Assembly: GCA_031761405.1 (NCBI GenBank)
Contig: JASEVX010000001.1
Coordinates: 202,138,390-202,202,389, forward strand
Length of the DNA stretch: 64,000 bases
DNA from: Serripes groenlandicus
Taxonomy: Eukaryota > Mollusca > Bivalvia > Cardiida > Cardiidae
Direction of reading: 5' to 3'
Shown here: one piece after another, positions 11,063-23,300 of the stretch
Position numbering within the stretch: the first letter of the stretch is position 1
How the letters are laid out: every line of letters starts with the position of its first letter
The notes under the pieces: generated by a model
The model's database searches: none
What the model was told of the DNA's origin: nothing
Seen by the model: only the letters and a program-made list of their open reading frames with translations
Made by a program: the position numbers and the translations under genes

Positions 11063-11292
11063 TTAACCCTTTCCCTCATATGGCAATTCTGCAGCAGACG
11101 ACTTTGAACGCATTTTGTCAAAACATAGAAAATCTCCATAATTGAATGGATAACCTCTGACAAAAAGTGGAAAACATTGTGGCAAAAGGAGAAATTGCAC
11201 GTTCTGTGCAATTTCTTCTTTTGTCACTATGTTTTCAAAAAGCTGTCTGCTGCAGAGGCGTCAGAAAGCGTCTATATGAGGGAAAGGGTTAA
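11063..11292. mobile_element. TTAA-type foldback MITE, full length, CTCATA subfamily
   Basis: TTAACCCTTTCCCTCATA to TATGAGGGAAAGGGTTAA, 230 bp with TTAA on both sides. The long central palindrome pairs GAAATTGCACG with TGTGCAATTTC. It is nearly the same as copies at 24653, 31744, 43861, 46197 and 60112, so this subfamily looks young. Confidence 0.88.
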
Positions 11293-11756
11293 AGCGCTTT
11301 AATTTGATAGGCAGATAAGGGGAACAACCAAACACTTTACTACTGTTATGTAAATCTGAAAAACCCCAAAGGTTTCTTTCACAAGGGCTCCACACATTTG
11401 ATTTCCCTTATCAAACTCTCCCTTTCTTACTTGCATTTTAAAGGGTCTACAGCAGATGATTTATGAAAACATTGTGACAGAAGGAGAAATTGCTCAAGAT
11501 GGTATTTCAGTTATGTCATACCAACCAGTTTGCTTCCTTGATTTCGTTCACCTGTACCCCCCACAACATGCTTATCAGGCAACTGGCTACCTTTCCACAT
11601 AGACAATACGCTCCATCTCATTGGAGGAAGATGAATGCTATTCTCAATGATTTTTGTCAATCATAAAACAAAAGATTACTGAAAAAAGAAAAGAAATTTA
11701 TCGAATTAAGCAATTTTTGTCTTTCAAACAATTTTCTCAAAACTACACTTCTTAAT

Positions 11757-11967
11757 TAACCCAATCTCCACATATAACAAATCACCAGCAGACAACTTTA
11801 AAAACATAGAAAACCTGAAGGTATAATTACTGGAAAAAAGTTGAAAACCTTTTGGCAAAAGGGGAAATTGCTCAAAATGAGCAAGTTCTACTTTTGCCAC
11901 AATGTTTTTCGAAAGGCGTCTGCTGCAGAGGCCATCGAAAAGCATATATATGTGGCAAAGGATTAGT
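11757..11967. mobile_element. TTAA-type foldback MITE, old copy
   Basis: Left end TTAACCCAATCTCCACATA, right end TATGTGGCAAAGGATTA. The central GGGGAAATTGCTCAAAATG palindrome remains. Confidence 0.65.
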
Positions 11968-12439
11968 TTATAGATGTTACAATATTTTTTAAAGCAGATG
12001 ATACCACAGACGTCCGAAATTGCATTTGAAAAACAAAATTGGAAAAAACACCGACAATGTTTTCCAATTTTGACAAAACATGTTCAAAGTTGTCTGCTGC
12101 AGAATTGTCGTATCAGGGAAAGGGTTAAGGTTACATTGAGGTACAACTAGAGGGGATACAATTCTAGGCTTTGTTCAGAAGATGTATTTAGGTTTTAGGT
12201 TTAGGACATACAACAAATTTGCAGCAGACGACTTTGAAAAAACCTAAGCAAAAATGTGGATTTTTTTTATAAATTATATTTAATCATCAAATAAAGTTGA
12301 AAATATTGTGGCAAAAGGGAGAAATTGCTCGTTTTGAGCAATTTCTCCTTTTGTCACAATGTTCTCAAAAGTCGTCAGAAAGAGTCTAAATGTGGGAAAG
12401 GGTTAATAACACAAAGGTGGACAGTGAAGATTCTATTAA

Positions 12440-12728
12440 TTAACCCTTTCCCACTCACAGACGCAATTTGACACATCTGAGCAGAATGCATTTGATTACA
12501 TTCTGTACAAAAAGAGAAATTGCTCATATTGAGCAATTTCTCCTTTTGCCACAATATTTAAAACTCTACATAAAATTTATAGTTCCAGTTAAAGAAATTT
12601 ACTTCATTTTTCCACAATGTTTTCAACTCTATTTAATAATCATATATTCATTTACTGGTAAAGACATTTGCCATAAGATGTCTACAAAGGCGTGTGCTGC
12701 AGAATTGTTGTATGCGGGAAAGGGTTAA
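12440..12728. mobile_element. TTAA-type foldback MITE, long variant
   Basis: TTAACCCTTTCCCACTCAC to GCGGGAAAGGGTTAA. At 289 bp it is longer than most copies because the right arm contains an extra CCACAATGTTTTCAACTC segment. Confidence 0.82.
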
Positions 12729-12780
12729 GGTTGTGGGGATGCGCAGGCTGGCTTGAGTCTTCTCTGTACACACATGCATC

Positions 12781-12993
12781 TTAACCCTTTCCCACCTTTT
12801 GACGAAATAGCAGCAGACGACTTTTGAAAACATTATGACAAAAGAAGAAATTGCTCAAGACAAGCATCTTCGGCCAAAATGTTTTAAACTTTATTTGACA
12901 ATTAAGCTATCTTTTATGGAGATTTTTTATGTGTTTGTCACTATGTTTTCAAAGTCGTCTGCCGCAGGTTTACTGTATGTGGGAAATGGTTAA
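12781..12993. mobile_element. TTAA-type foldback MITE
   Basis: TTAACCCTTTCCCACC to TATGTGGGAAATGGTTAA, with subterminal GCAGCAGACGACTTTTG and GTCGTCTGCCGCAG boxes. Confidence 0.82.
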
Positions 12994-12999
12994 AATACA

Positions 13000-14600
13000 A
13001 TAAATCAATAGAAATGGCTCAGAAATATATATCAGATAAGTATAAAAACAATAAGACAAAAAAAAGGTATAGCAATTTTATTGCATTATTTACAACGTGT
13101 GGAAAATATAATTCTCATAAAATAGATTATCTTAATAAATGTTAACATTGCAATATACAGCTGAATTATTAACCAATAAACATTATGGACCTATATTGCT
13201 CACCTGATCAACCGACAATAGATTTAATCTAAACATATAACTAAAACAAGAGCACCGCCCTTACTGATTATTTATTTTATATAAAAAATATTCAAATTCG
13301 GAAAGAATATTTACATATTATAATGACCGCACACAACTGCTATTTTTCAAGTATTGAAACAAGATTAACTATGTGGAAATAAACACAAGTTCATATACTT
13401 GATAAGGAAGATCTTCATGTTGGATGGCTGTCACAATCAGTCAAGATCATGAGCTGAGTCTTGTGTATGCAATGGACAGGCAAATGTTATTGGTACATTA
13501 TGTCAACTTTAACTAAAGATATTGAATATATTACTATTTTCCTATTTTTAGTAACTCTGAATTAAGATATTCATAATATGTTGAAGGACATTATGTTTTT
13601 ATTGTTTAGGAAAAAATTGAAATCAATGTAACAAACAAGAATTACGCGTAATTAAATGTCTTGCTGTCCCCTGCTTTGACTATCCATGCAAGAGTAAAAG
13701 ACAAAAAGTAAAATAACAAAACTTTAACTTTGAGCTAAACACAAAGTATAAAAATACAAGATATTCGGAAAAAAAAATTGTTTAGATAAACGCCAAGTTC
13801 AAAAATACAAGAAAATATTTATTTTTTTTGAGCCAAACGCAAAATTAAAAAAAAAATATATTTCAGCTAACCGCAAAGTTCAAAAATACAAGAATTTAAA
13901 AAAAAAAAAAATACAAAAGTTTTTCCCTGAAACCTGTTTGATATGTTGAAGTACTTTATTATGAAATTTGAAATTATTCCAACAATTTAAATATAAAGAA
14001 GCTATGTCCAATTCTCAAAATCCACCAAAAATCAAGTGTTTTACCCCCCCCCCCCCCAAAAAAAAAGGTCACACTCAGCATCTTCAGCATACATAGTGCA
14101 GAAGGGTATTATATGTAACTGTATTCTAAATATAAAAGCCCTAGTACCAGTACATATTGAGAAAAAGAACAAGAAACTTTAATGTTGAGCTAAACGCAAA
14201 GTTAAAAAGTACAAGAAATGAAAAAGCAAAAAATCCAAATGTTTGACCCAAAATCACATTTTGATGTTGAAGTACATTATTTATGAAATATGTGTGCACA
14301 ATTTGAAATCAATCTAACAAAAAATGAGGGAGCTATGACCAAATCTCAAAGTCAACCAAAAACCACAAAAATCATGATTTTTACCCCAAAATGAAGGTCA
14401 AACTCAGTATCTTTAGCATACAATGTGAAGAAAGTATTAGATGAACAAGTTTTCCAAGATTCAAAGTATTATGTTTGATAGTTTCCATGTAAGTGACCTA
14501 AACGCAAAACTTAACCAACGCCAACGACGACGCAGACGACGACGATCAAGTGACGACAATAGCTCATCTTTTTTTTCAAAAAATCAGACAAGCTAATGAG
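13000..14600. repeat. AT-rich stretch with an interspersed repeat, no genes
   Basis: Starts near AAACAAGAGCACCGCCC (about 13246) and ends in GACGACGCAGACGACGACG near 14523-14542, which resembles the CAAGAG and GACG-repeat ends of other elements in the window. The interior repeats ACGCAAAGTTCAAAAATAC-like boxes at about 13.73-13.88 and 14.19 kb and holds a C/A homopolymer at about 14044-14067. No exon-like reading frame was seen. Confidence 0.55.
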
Positions 14601-15026
14601 TCACCTGGTGGCCATGTTTTCAATTGTTGGATTTTTTAAAAAATGGGGTGAGTACTTTTGTACAAGATGATTTTTAAATGTTTTAACTTTATTCCCATAA
14701 ACTGATGGAATGAATTTAAACACTCCTGGTAGAGGGTCACCAAAAGGAACATTGACTGATGCCATTACTGGACACAGAATGATCACAATAGCTCCCCCCG
14801 GCACTTTGTGCTCAGATGAGTTAAAATACAACAACAACATTAACAACCCCCAATGCATAGAATCCTGTTTACTTTTTCCCTGATACAGACAATATTTATC
14901 AAGAGAGCTGTACATAGACCCTGTCTCAGCAGTCTTCACTGTCTGCCTACATTTTGAAGAACCACATGACTGTGCAGCTTCCGATGACAAACTTGAATTG
15001 AAACCTCATTGGTTCTTCTCTTATAC

Positions 15027-15262
15027 CTTTTTTATGGTAAGAGCCGTCCCACGAGCAAACCAACACTGTGGACTAAGCATGCCACGCAGGCTAATCCGGC
15101 AAGACACTTTTTCCTGTGGATTTTCTACTTCAGGAATCATTATTCTATACCCTTATCCCCTTGAGATGGAATGTGTCGACCCAGATTAGTCTGAGCTGAC
15201 TGCAAAGGCTGATCTAGGTCGATACATTACACAGAGTCCATGATGTTAGTTTTCTCATGGAA
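15027..15262. mobile_element. Foldback element of the CCACGAGAAAAC family
   Basis: The left arm reads GAGCCGTCCCACGAGCAAAC and the right arm ends GTTTTCTCATGGAACTGCTC. Inner boxes CAGGCTAATCCGGCA and GATCTAGGTCGATAC also occur in the 35.1 kb copy. Confidence 0.65.
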
Positions 15263-15936
15263 CTGCTCCTATGTCAAAATAATACAGGAAAAAGAATCCC
15301 ATTTAGCCCGATTCAGCTAGAGCCCCAACCCTTTCCCACGTATAGACACAAATTGATGCATCTATAGCAGATAACTCTTGAAAACATTGCTGCAAAAGGA
15401 GAAATATCTCATTAAGAGCATTTTTCACTTGTAGCCCCCCATTTTGTCAACTATATATTCAAAAATTATGTTTACAGACTTTCCTGGACGTTTTCAAAGT
15501 CGTCTGCTAGAGTTTGTTGTATATGGGGAAGAGTTAAGTATTAAGTACTTTGTTATCCGTTCTTCATACACAGTCAAACCTGTGCTTAAGACAACATTGG
15601 AATAGCGCTTCCCTGTCTATAGCAACTACAATTTACATTTCCCATTTAATCATTTCTCTGCATGAATGAACCTGCAATTAAAGACCACCTGTGAAAAGAG
15701 ACCGTATTTCTGCTTTCCCATGGGTGGTCTTAATACACAGTCTGCACTGTATCTCAGTTAATTAACCAAATCTGTAGTTGGGAAAGGGTTAAAGCTGAAC
15801 CATAAACATGTATGATGAAACAGTTTTAATTTTTCATTTTTTTCTGCCCGATTATGAGCCGAAGTTTGCGAGTCTATAAAGCGTTCAAAAGAACTACCCT
15901 GCCTATGACATAAAAAAAAGAAATAAGTTGTTAGTG

Positions 15937-16162
15937 TTAACCCTTTCCCACCTATAGATGCACTTTTACACATCTGCAGACGAATTTTGAGAACATTGTG
16001 AAAAAAGGTGAAATTGCTCAAAACAAGCAATTTCTCCTTTTGCCACAATGTTTTCAAATTTTTTAAAGTAATTATGCCTACAATTATACAGATTTTCCAT
16101 ATTTTAGAGTAGACATTTTCAAAGTCGTCTGCTGCAGATTTGCTTTATGTGGGAAAGGGTTA
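15937..16162. mobile_element. TTAA-type foldback MITE
   Basis: TTAACCCTTTCCCACC to TATGTGGGAAAGGGTTA. Only about 30 bp separates it from the next copy. Confidence 0.8.
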
Positions 16163-16192
16163 TGAGCCAAAGTTTGTGAGTCTATAAAGCAT

Positions 16193-16423
16193 TTAAACCC
16201 TTTCCCTCATACGACATTTCTGCAGCAGACGACTTTGAACATATTTTGTCAAAACATAGAAAATCTCTTTAATTGAATGGATAACCTATGACTTAAAGTG
16301 GAAAACATTGTGTCAAAAGGAGAAATTGCACGTTTTGTGCAATTTCTTCTTTTGTCACTATGTTTTGAAATAGCCGTCTGCTGCAGAGGCGTCAGAAAGC
16401 GTCTATATGAGGGAAAGGGTTAA
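16193..16423. mobile_element. TTAA-type foldback MITE, CTCATA subfamily
   Basis: TTAAACCCTTTCCCTCATAC to GAGGGAAAGGGTTAA, 231 bp, with the GCACGTTTTGTGC centre of the young subfamily. Confidence 0.86.
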
Positions 16424-16505
16424 AACAAAAATCTGCCGAAAGAAATAAGTAGTTAGTATAATTAAATGTATAATTTTCTGAATAATCATAATGTGAATAC
16501 AGTGT

Positions 16506-17347
16506 CTTAACCCTTTCACACTAATAATGAAATTTGCAGCAGACAACTTTGAAGACATATTGTAAAAAAACATGAGCAATTTCTCCTTTTGCCAAAAGTC
16601 GTCTGCTGCAGAGACATCAGAGAGCCTTTGGCATGTGAGAAAGGGCTTACATAAAAAAAAAAGTCCTAAATGGACTCAAGCTGACCAGCGCTCAAACCTT
16701 CAACCTCAAGAAAAGAACGTGAATTGCCATCCATATCACCTGAAAAACTTGTTCAGAGACAATGCCATTTAAGTGTCGCCCCTTAAAAATAATAATAAAA
16801 AATTATTTTGTGAAGTTAATTCTAAGACTACAATTACCTGAAGCATTTCAAACTCATACATACTGCAAAACTGTTAACCCCTTTCTGACCATCATACGAT
16901 TTTTGAATTATCTACAACAGACAATTTTAGAAAATATTGTGGCAAAAAGAGAAATTGCTCAGAACATGCAATTTCTCCTTTTGTCACAATGTTTTCAGCT
17001 CTGTGTTTTTCTTTATTTAAAGAGATTTTCTGTATTTGTCTGTGAATGTTTTCAAAGCCGTCTGCTGCAGACTTGACATATGTGTGGAAGGGTCAAAAAA
17101 CAACTTCGAAACAAAATATATGAATGAAAAAGACTACCTGCAATATAGCCTAATTAACTCTTTCCCACATACAGACACTTTCTGACGCCTCTGCAAAAAT
17201 TTGCTTAAAACTAGCAATTCCTCCTTTTGCCAAAATATTTTCTTTTTTTTCCTGTAATTATACCTTCATTTCTAGAGAGTTTCCATGTCTTGAGTAGATG
17301 TTTTCAAAGTCGTCTGCTGCAGATGTGTTGTATGTGGAGAAGGATTA
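16506..17347. repeat. Cluster of three older TTAA-type MITEs
   Basis: Copies at about 16506-16649 (shortened), 16874-17094 and 17154-17347. All keep the GTCTGCTGCAG subterminal box but have mutated ends (for example TTAACTCTTTCCC and TGTGTGGAAGGGTCAA). Confidence 0.65.
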
Positions 17348-17349
17348 AT

Positions 17350-18040
17350 AAACAAAATCACTAATTTATGAAATAACAAGAGATTGTAAACAATCTGTGG
17401 AAAAAACTTCTTTTCAGGCAATACAAGTTCAAAAAGAAATGTCTTTAAACCTCTCTAACACAAAGCAAGAGCAGTCCATAAGACAGTATGCTCAACTTTT
17501 TCGGCCATTTGATACTGTAGTAAACAGTGATTAATGGGCTAGTGGCTTGAAAGTACAGTGATTATTTTGTTTGGACAGTGAATGTTAACAAACACGCATT
17601 AACTGAGCCATTGGTAACCTCAGATCATTACCTTACTCAGGTGATAGTAATTCTATGTCCCAAAAGGGGAGAAATTCAGCCAAAATCTGTTGTTGAATTA
17701 TTGGACCAAAACGTTTGTGTAGCAATAGCATTTGTGATTTGTGATAAAAGGCATCGTATTCAGAACTTTAACCAAGTCCCAAAAGGGGCATAATTCAGTC
17801 AAAATCTTATTTAAAGTTATGGAACTTGTCCTGCAAGGCCATTTGATTAATCCCAATAAGTGAGTGAAGTTTTAAATCAAAAGTATTTGTGGTTTGTGAG
17901 AAAAGACATTGCATGCAAAACTTTAACCACATTTTCAAAGTCCAAAAAGGGGCACAATTCAGTCAAACAACTGCCAAATCCATCTTTATTTTTCAAATAG
18001 TCTAGCTAAACAAATCTGAAGCAAACGAAATGACAACATC
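17350..18040. repeat. Non-coding stretch with AAAAGGGG(A/C) tandem boxes
   Basis: Boxes like CCAAAAGGGGAGAAATTCAG recur at about 17660, 17779 and 17944, suggesting a decayed tandem array. No gene was seen. Confidence 0.45.
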
Positions 18041-18046
18041 TTAACA

Positions 18047-18415
18047 ACAAGAGGGCCATGATGGCCCTGGATTTCTCACCAGAATTATGCAATGTAATTT
18101 GTCATGCCTACCACAACTAGAACTATCACTGAAGATGATAAATACCCCCTAAACAGCACCTTGACCTACACCATAACTTAATAAGTAAAAGGGCCAGAAC
18201 TTGGTAAAATGACATGCAATGGTAACCCCTTTAGGATATGCACTTCTCCTCTTGGTATAGAAGCGTCATGTCACATTTTATTGCATTCCACCCAGTGGTT
18301 TGTAAGATATAGGCTGGACAAAATATGGCTTCCGGCCGACCGTCCGACAGACAGACAGACAGACAGCCCGACACAGTGACTCCTATATACCCCCTATTCT
18401 TCGAAGGGGGTATAA
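18047..18415 (-). mobile_element. Hairpin-capped element (AAGAGGGCC end, TATACCCCC cap)
   Basis: Starts ACAAGAGGGCCATGATGG (hairpin GGGCCATGATGGCCC). It ends in GACAGACAGACAGACAG, then the cap TATACCCCC...GGGGGTATA around TTCGAA. A copy of its right part lies at 35451-35742. Confidence 0.75.
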
Positions 18416-18429
18416 TTACTTTTTTATTA

Positions 18430-20110
18430 CCAACCAACATGCCTTGAAGTAATCTTGTAGAGTCACCAAATGAACATTTCTACAAAAATATTAAGTAATT
18501 GGCCAGATACTTTCAGAGAAGACGATTTTTAAAGCTTTCAATATAACTATACAAGGCATAACAGCCCAATCCCTGGTGACCACATTTTGACTTTGGATCA
18601 AACCTTATACCTCAAGGTCAGAGAGCAAATTGTCTTTAATCATATTTCCATGCACAATATCCTAATTGCCCTCTATGCATGTATCAATCTTCATGCAATA
18701 AGCCAAAGTACTTTCTTAGTTATCTAAAAATTCTCAATTGTTTAAGTTTGACCTTTACCCAGACAGAAAACTTTAAAAATTATTGCTGCAGCATAACCTC
18801 CTTATTGCCCACTTTATACATGTACATTATACAAGTTTTAGTGCATAAGCTTGAATACAGTACTTGCCTAGTTATCATATAATAATAACAAAAATAAAAA
18901 TCTCTTTTAACTGACTTTAAAGTGTGACATTGACCTTTCAACAAAAAAAAAAAACAAATTCAATGATGTGCGTTATCTCCCAAATTGTCTTCTAAAGACC
19001 ACCTTTGTATAGTAATTCGCTGTCTATTGCAAACACTTTCAATTTCCCATTTTACTCATGTTCTACATAAATGATCCTATAATAAAAGACCACCAGTGAA
19101 CAAAGACCAGATTGTTCTCTTCACATGGATGATCTTTAAACACAGGTTGGACTGCATATTTAACCTTGACTTCAATCAAACAGAAAAGTAAAAATGTTTG
19201 GATACAGTCAAACTGGTTGAAAATGATGATACTGGTTGCCTAAAATGTCTGAAAATAGTGCATTATTCTAAAGTTTGATCATCTCTATGAACAATTGACA
19301 CAGTAAAACCAAATATGTGATGTTTTTTCTTATTTTACCTTTGCAAAAACCTATGTATTGCGCGAAAGCATAAAACTTGGCTGATTTAGCCGAAAAAAAC
19401 TAAATTTGGGTGGTATAGAAACAAATAATTTCTTTGATAATAACTACTTAATTTACCAAAAAGTTTTGCTTTTGTGATGTGATTTTATATCATACTTTAT
19501 AAATAATTAGAAAAAACATATACTTAAGAACATTTTTTTTGTCTTAAAGGTCAAATTACGCTAAATACATGCGCTGACTTGCTGATCTACAGTACTATAG
19601 TCCCTAAAAAAAACTTTGTTTGCATAGAAATGAGTGTATACCATCACCAGAATGTATTGAATATATGACATTGAGTTGAACTGCTTTGTGAATGTGTATA
19701 GGATTGTACTGGCAATGATTGATTTGATCACTTTTAGTATTTTGACCTTGTTTGAAAGTGAAAGTAGAGAATGCCAAACACTGGTTTTGTCCGGGTCCAA
19801 AATGACGGTTACCATTTTCGCCTGGTGAGTTCTTTCTTGCATAATGCATAATGCATGACCCCTCATTTTCTTTGGATTGTTTTAAAGCTAGGAGGTAACT
19901 CTTTTCAATGATATATGGTGTTCTACATGAGAAACGCTTAGAAAGTGTGACAATCAAGGACTGAAGAAGGAATTGTTTTGGTGTATTGTAACCTCCAAGG
20001 CTTTTTGAGCTATTGCATCATTCAGATCTTTAAAACAGACAGACAGACAGATAAATTGAAGGTAACCTAAGGTCACCTCCAGTGAAACATGAATGGCACT
20101 TACCCGTTAT
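18430..20110. other. Region 3' of SIAE, no further gene seen
   Basis: AT-rich sequence with a decayed GAATCTTGTAGAGTCACC-type repeat near 18.43-18.6 kb. It must hold the SIAE 3' UTR and polyadenylation site (minus strand), but no single signal could be chosen with confidence. The minus ORFs at 19561-19957 lack similarity to anything recognised. Confidence 0.4.
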
Positions 20111-20140
20111 GTGATAGAATATATATAGTAAGTATATCAA

Positions 20141-20349
20141 CTACCTAATTTTCACAACATATTTATAGTTATCCGTTTGAATTTTCTGGAATTCTGTGCC
20201 GTAGTAGGTAAATGGTGGTAGAGGTAATTCGTTGTCGTAGCCATAGAGGGCACACTTCTTAAACGGGCATGGCGAGTCTCTCCAGGCATACCGTATCCCA
20301 ACAAGCTTGTCTGCGGCACATTCTGAGGCGTAGGTTAGTGTAACATTAC
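20141..20349 (-). CDS. SIAE: SIAE exon 12, terminal
   Basis: The acceptor is CATTTAAG. It encodes 68 residues, including GIRYAWRDSPCPFKKCALYG and LPLPPFTYYG, matching the vertebrate RYAW...CPLY...LPAPPF end, then TAG at 20143-20141. Confidence 0.94.
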
Positions 20350-23300
20350 CTTAAATGGAGTTCACATTACAGTTGATTAACCCACTTGCACATGCATTTC
20401 AACTCTTTCCCTCATACAACAATTCTGCAACAACTTTGAACATATTTCGTCAAAAAATAGAATATCTCTATAATTGAATGGATAACCTATGACTAAAAGT
20501 TGAAAACATTGTGGCAAAAGGAGAAATTGCTCGTTTTGAGCAATTTCTTCTTTTGATGCTATGTTTTCGAAAAGCCTTCTGCTGCAGAGGCATCAGAAAG
20601 CGTTTATATGATGGAAAGGGTTAACAGAATCATATGCAGTAGACAACTTTTTGAAAATATTGTAGCAAAAGAAGAAATTGCACATGATGAGTAATTTTTC
20701 ATTTTGCCACAATGTTTTTTCAATCCTTTTCAATGATTGTTCAAAGTCGTCTGCAGCAGATTTGTTGTATGTATGAAAGGGTTAAAATGATATAATAATA
20801 TTATTTTTAGCCACTATAGATCTATAAATGTTTTGACATATTTAGAATCGTCTATTTGAATTTTATACTTTGGAAAAATAAAAAAAATGTACTTTTGGAA
20901 AACAGTTGAAAACATTGTATGGAAAAGAGAAATTATACTGAGCAATTTTCTCCTTTTTTCGAATATTTTCAAAAAAGACACCTGCTGTCATGTTTTTAAC
21001 AAGGAACATGGCTTGAAGGAACCTGAGGAACAATTCAACAAAACAATTTGAAAATAGGACCAAAATGTCTTAATTAACCCATTCCCACATACAACAAATC
21101 TGCAGAAGACAACTTTGGAGACTTTTAGTCAAAAATACGGAAACTCTCCATAAATGAAAGAATCATTATTGAATAAACTTGAAAACATTATGGCAAATCA
21201 GAAATTCAAAGAGCGTCTTCTGCAGAGGTGTCAGAAAGTGTCTATATGTAGGAAAGGGAAGAATTTGGGTAAGGACGTCGAGAGATGCAACAATTGAACC
21301 AGTGGTCACAGAAGAAAATTCATTTGAAAGTGCAATGACATAAGCTAAACTGGTTTTCGGCCATTTAATATTAAAACTTGTCACTACATGTCACTACATG
21401 ATTTGCAATTATTTAAAGTTGTTAGCTTTGAACAAAAAGATCTGGGAAAAAAGTATTAAATGGTTAGTAAAACAACAAATGAGCCGTTTAAAGAGAAAAC
21501 CAACATTATGGACTCCCCCAAATGATGCTCCCCATAAGGGCTTTGTCAAGTGATAATAGGCATTGTCTGATAGAACTTGTAACCTTTAACTAGTGATCAT
21601 ACCTATTTACATAATACAGACTTCATTAAAAGAAAATAATAAAAACAAGGGAGTTAATTTTTATTATTTATTAGAGTTATGGTTCTTGTGTAATGCACTT
21701 CCTCTCTTTAATATCTATCTACATTTCAAATTTCATCGAAATATCTTTCGTACTTTTGGAGTTATGGTCCTGAAATTGAAATATTAAGTCTAACAAGGGA
21801 GATAACTTGAAAATTATTCACTATAAGTTATGGTTCTTGTGCAATTCACTTCCTTTCTTTAATATCTGTATACATTTCAAGTTTCATCAAATATCTTTAG
21901 TACTTTTGAGTTATGGTCCTGACATGGAAATATAAAGTCTAACAAGGGAGATCATTTGAAAATTATTCACTATAAAGTTATGGTTTTTGTATTATGCACT
22001 CTCTCTTATTGATATGTATGTATATTTCAAGTTTCATTGAAATATATTCAGTACTTTTAGATTTATGCTAAATGCAAATAAAGTGTGACAGACAAAAAAG
22101 AAAATAATAAAAACAAGGGAGTTAATTTTTATTATAGAGCTATGGTTCTTGTGTAATGCACTTCCTTTCTTTAATATCTGTATACATTTCAAGTTTCATC
22201 GAAATATCTTTAGTACTTTTCGAGTTATAGTCCTGACATGGAAATATAAAGTCTAACAAGGGAGATCATTTGAAAAGTATTCACTATAAAGTTATGGTTC
22301 TTGTATTATGTACTCTCTCTTATTGATATGTATGTATATTTCAAGTTTCATTGAAATATATTCAGTACTTTTAGATTTATGCTCAATGCAAATAAAGTGC
22401 GACAGACAAAGTGTGACGGACAGACAGACGGACGGACGTGACAGACAGACAAAGTGACAACTATATGCTCTCTCTCTGGGGAGCATAAAAATCCACAGGA
22501 GGCGAAAAGTGTCTGTCTGGTTTAGCCTGTGCGAGGTATACTTAGGCTGACACGAGTCGATACTTTATGCAGATTCCACAATGTTGGTTTTCTCGTTGAA
22601 ACGGCTTATATTGTACTCACCAATTTACATTTTACCCTTACCAGTACATATGCTCACAGCAGGCAATTCTCATTAAATGGTTAACCCTTTCCCACATATA
22701 GATGCATCTGCAGCAGACAACTTTTGAAAAAATTGTGGAAAAAGAATAAATTGCTCAAAATGACCAATTTCTCCTTTTGCCACAATGCTTCAACTCGTTT
22801 AAATAATTTCCATTTGTAGAGACTTGTTATAACTTTGGTCAGATGTTTACAAGGTAGTCTGCTGCAGATTTGTTTGATTTTGGAATGCAATGTATTTCCT
22901 TTTGCAACAACGTTTTCAACTCTATTTAACAATTATACTTTTTGTAAGTATGTTTCAAATGTCTTATGCTGCAGAATTGTTGTATGTGGGAAAAGGTTAA
23001 TAAAACCACATACTGTACTCACTTTGAGTATAGGCTTGTAAAGTCGAGGTGGGTAGCCACCATGATTTTCCTGGCAAACATACGGCGGGCGTTACGAAGG
23101 AACAGCAAATCTGAAATATTCGCCATTAAATTAATAGAAATATAGACAAAATATATAATTAAATTATAAGTTGAAAAGGAGCCATAACTCTTATAAACAA
23201 GAGGCCCAAGAGGGCCAGTATCGATCCACTGCCATAAGGCAAAAATTAAATCTTTAAACAGCCCTGCCATGTTTTTTGACAAATAACCATGGCTTGAAGG

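Noticed and set aside
14601..14990. 129-codon minus-strand ORF
   Set aside because: Its sequence contains the ACTCCTGGTAGAGGGTCACC box of a dispersed repeat family; no domain recognised.
19561..19957. Minus-strand ORFs of 101 and 117 codons downstream of SIAE
   Set aside because: They overlap each other in different frames, lack splice sites or similarity, and most likely lie in the SIAE 3' UTR or intergenic DNA.
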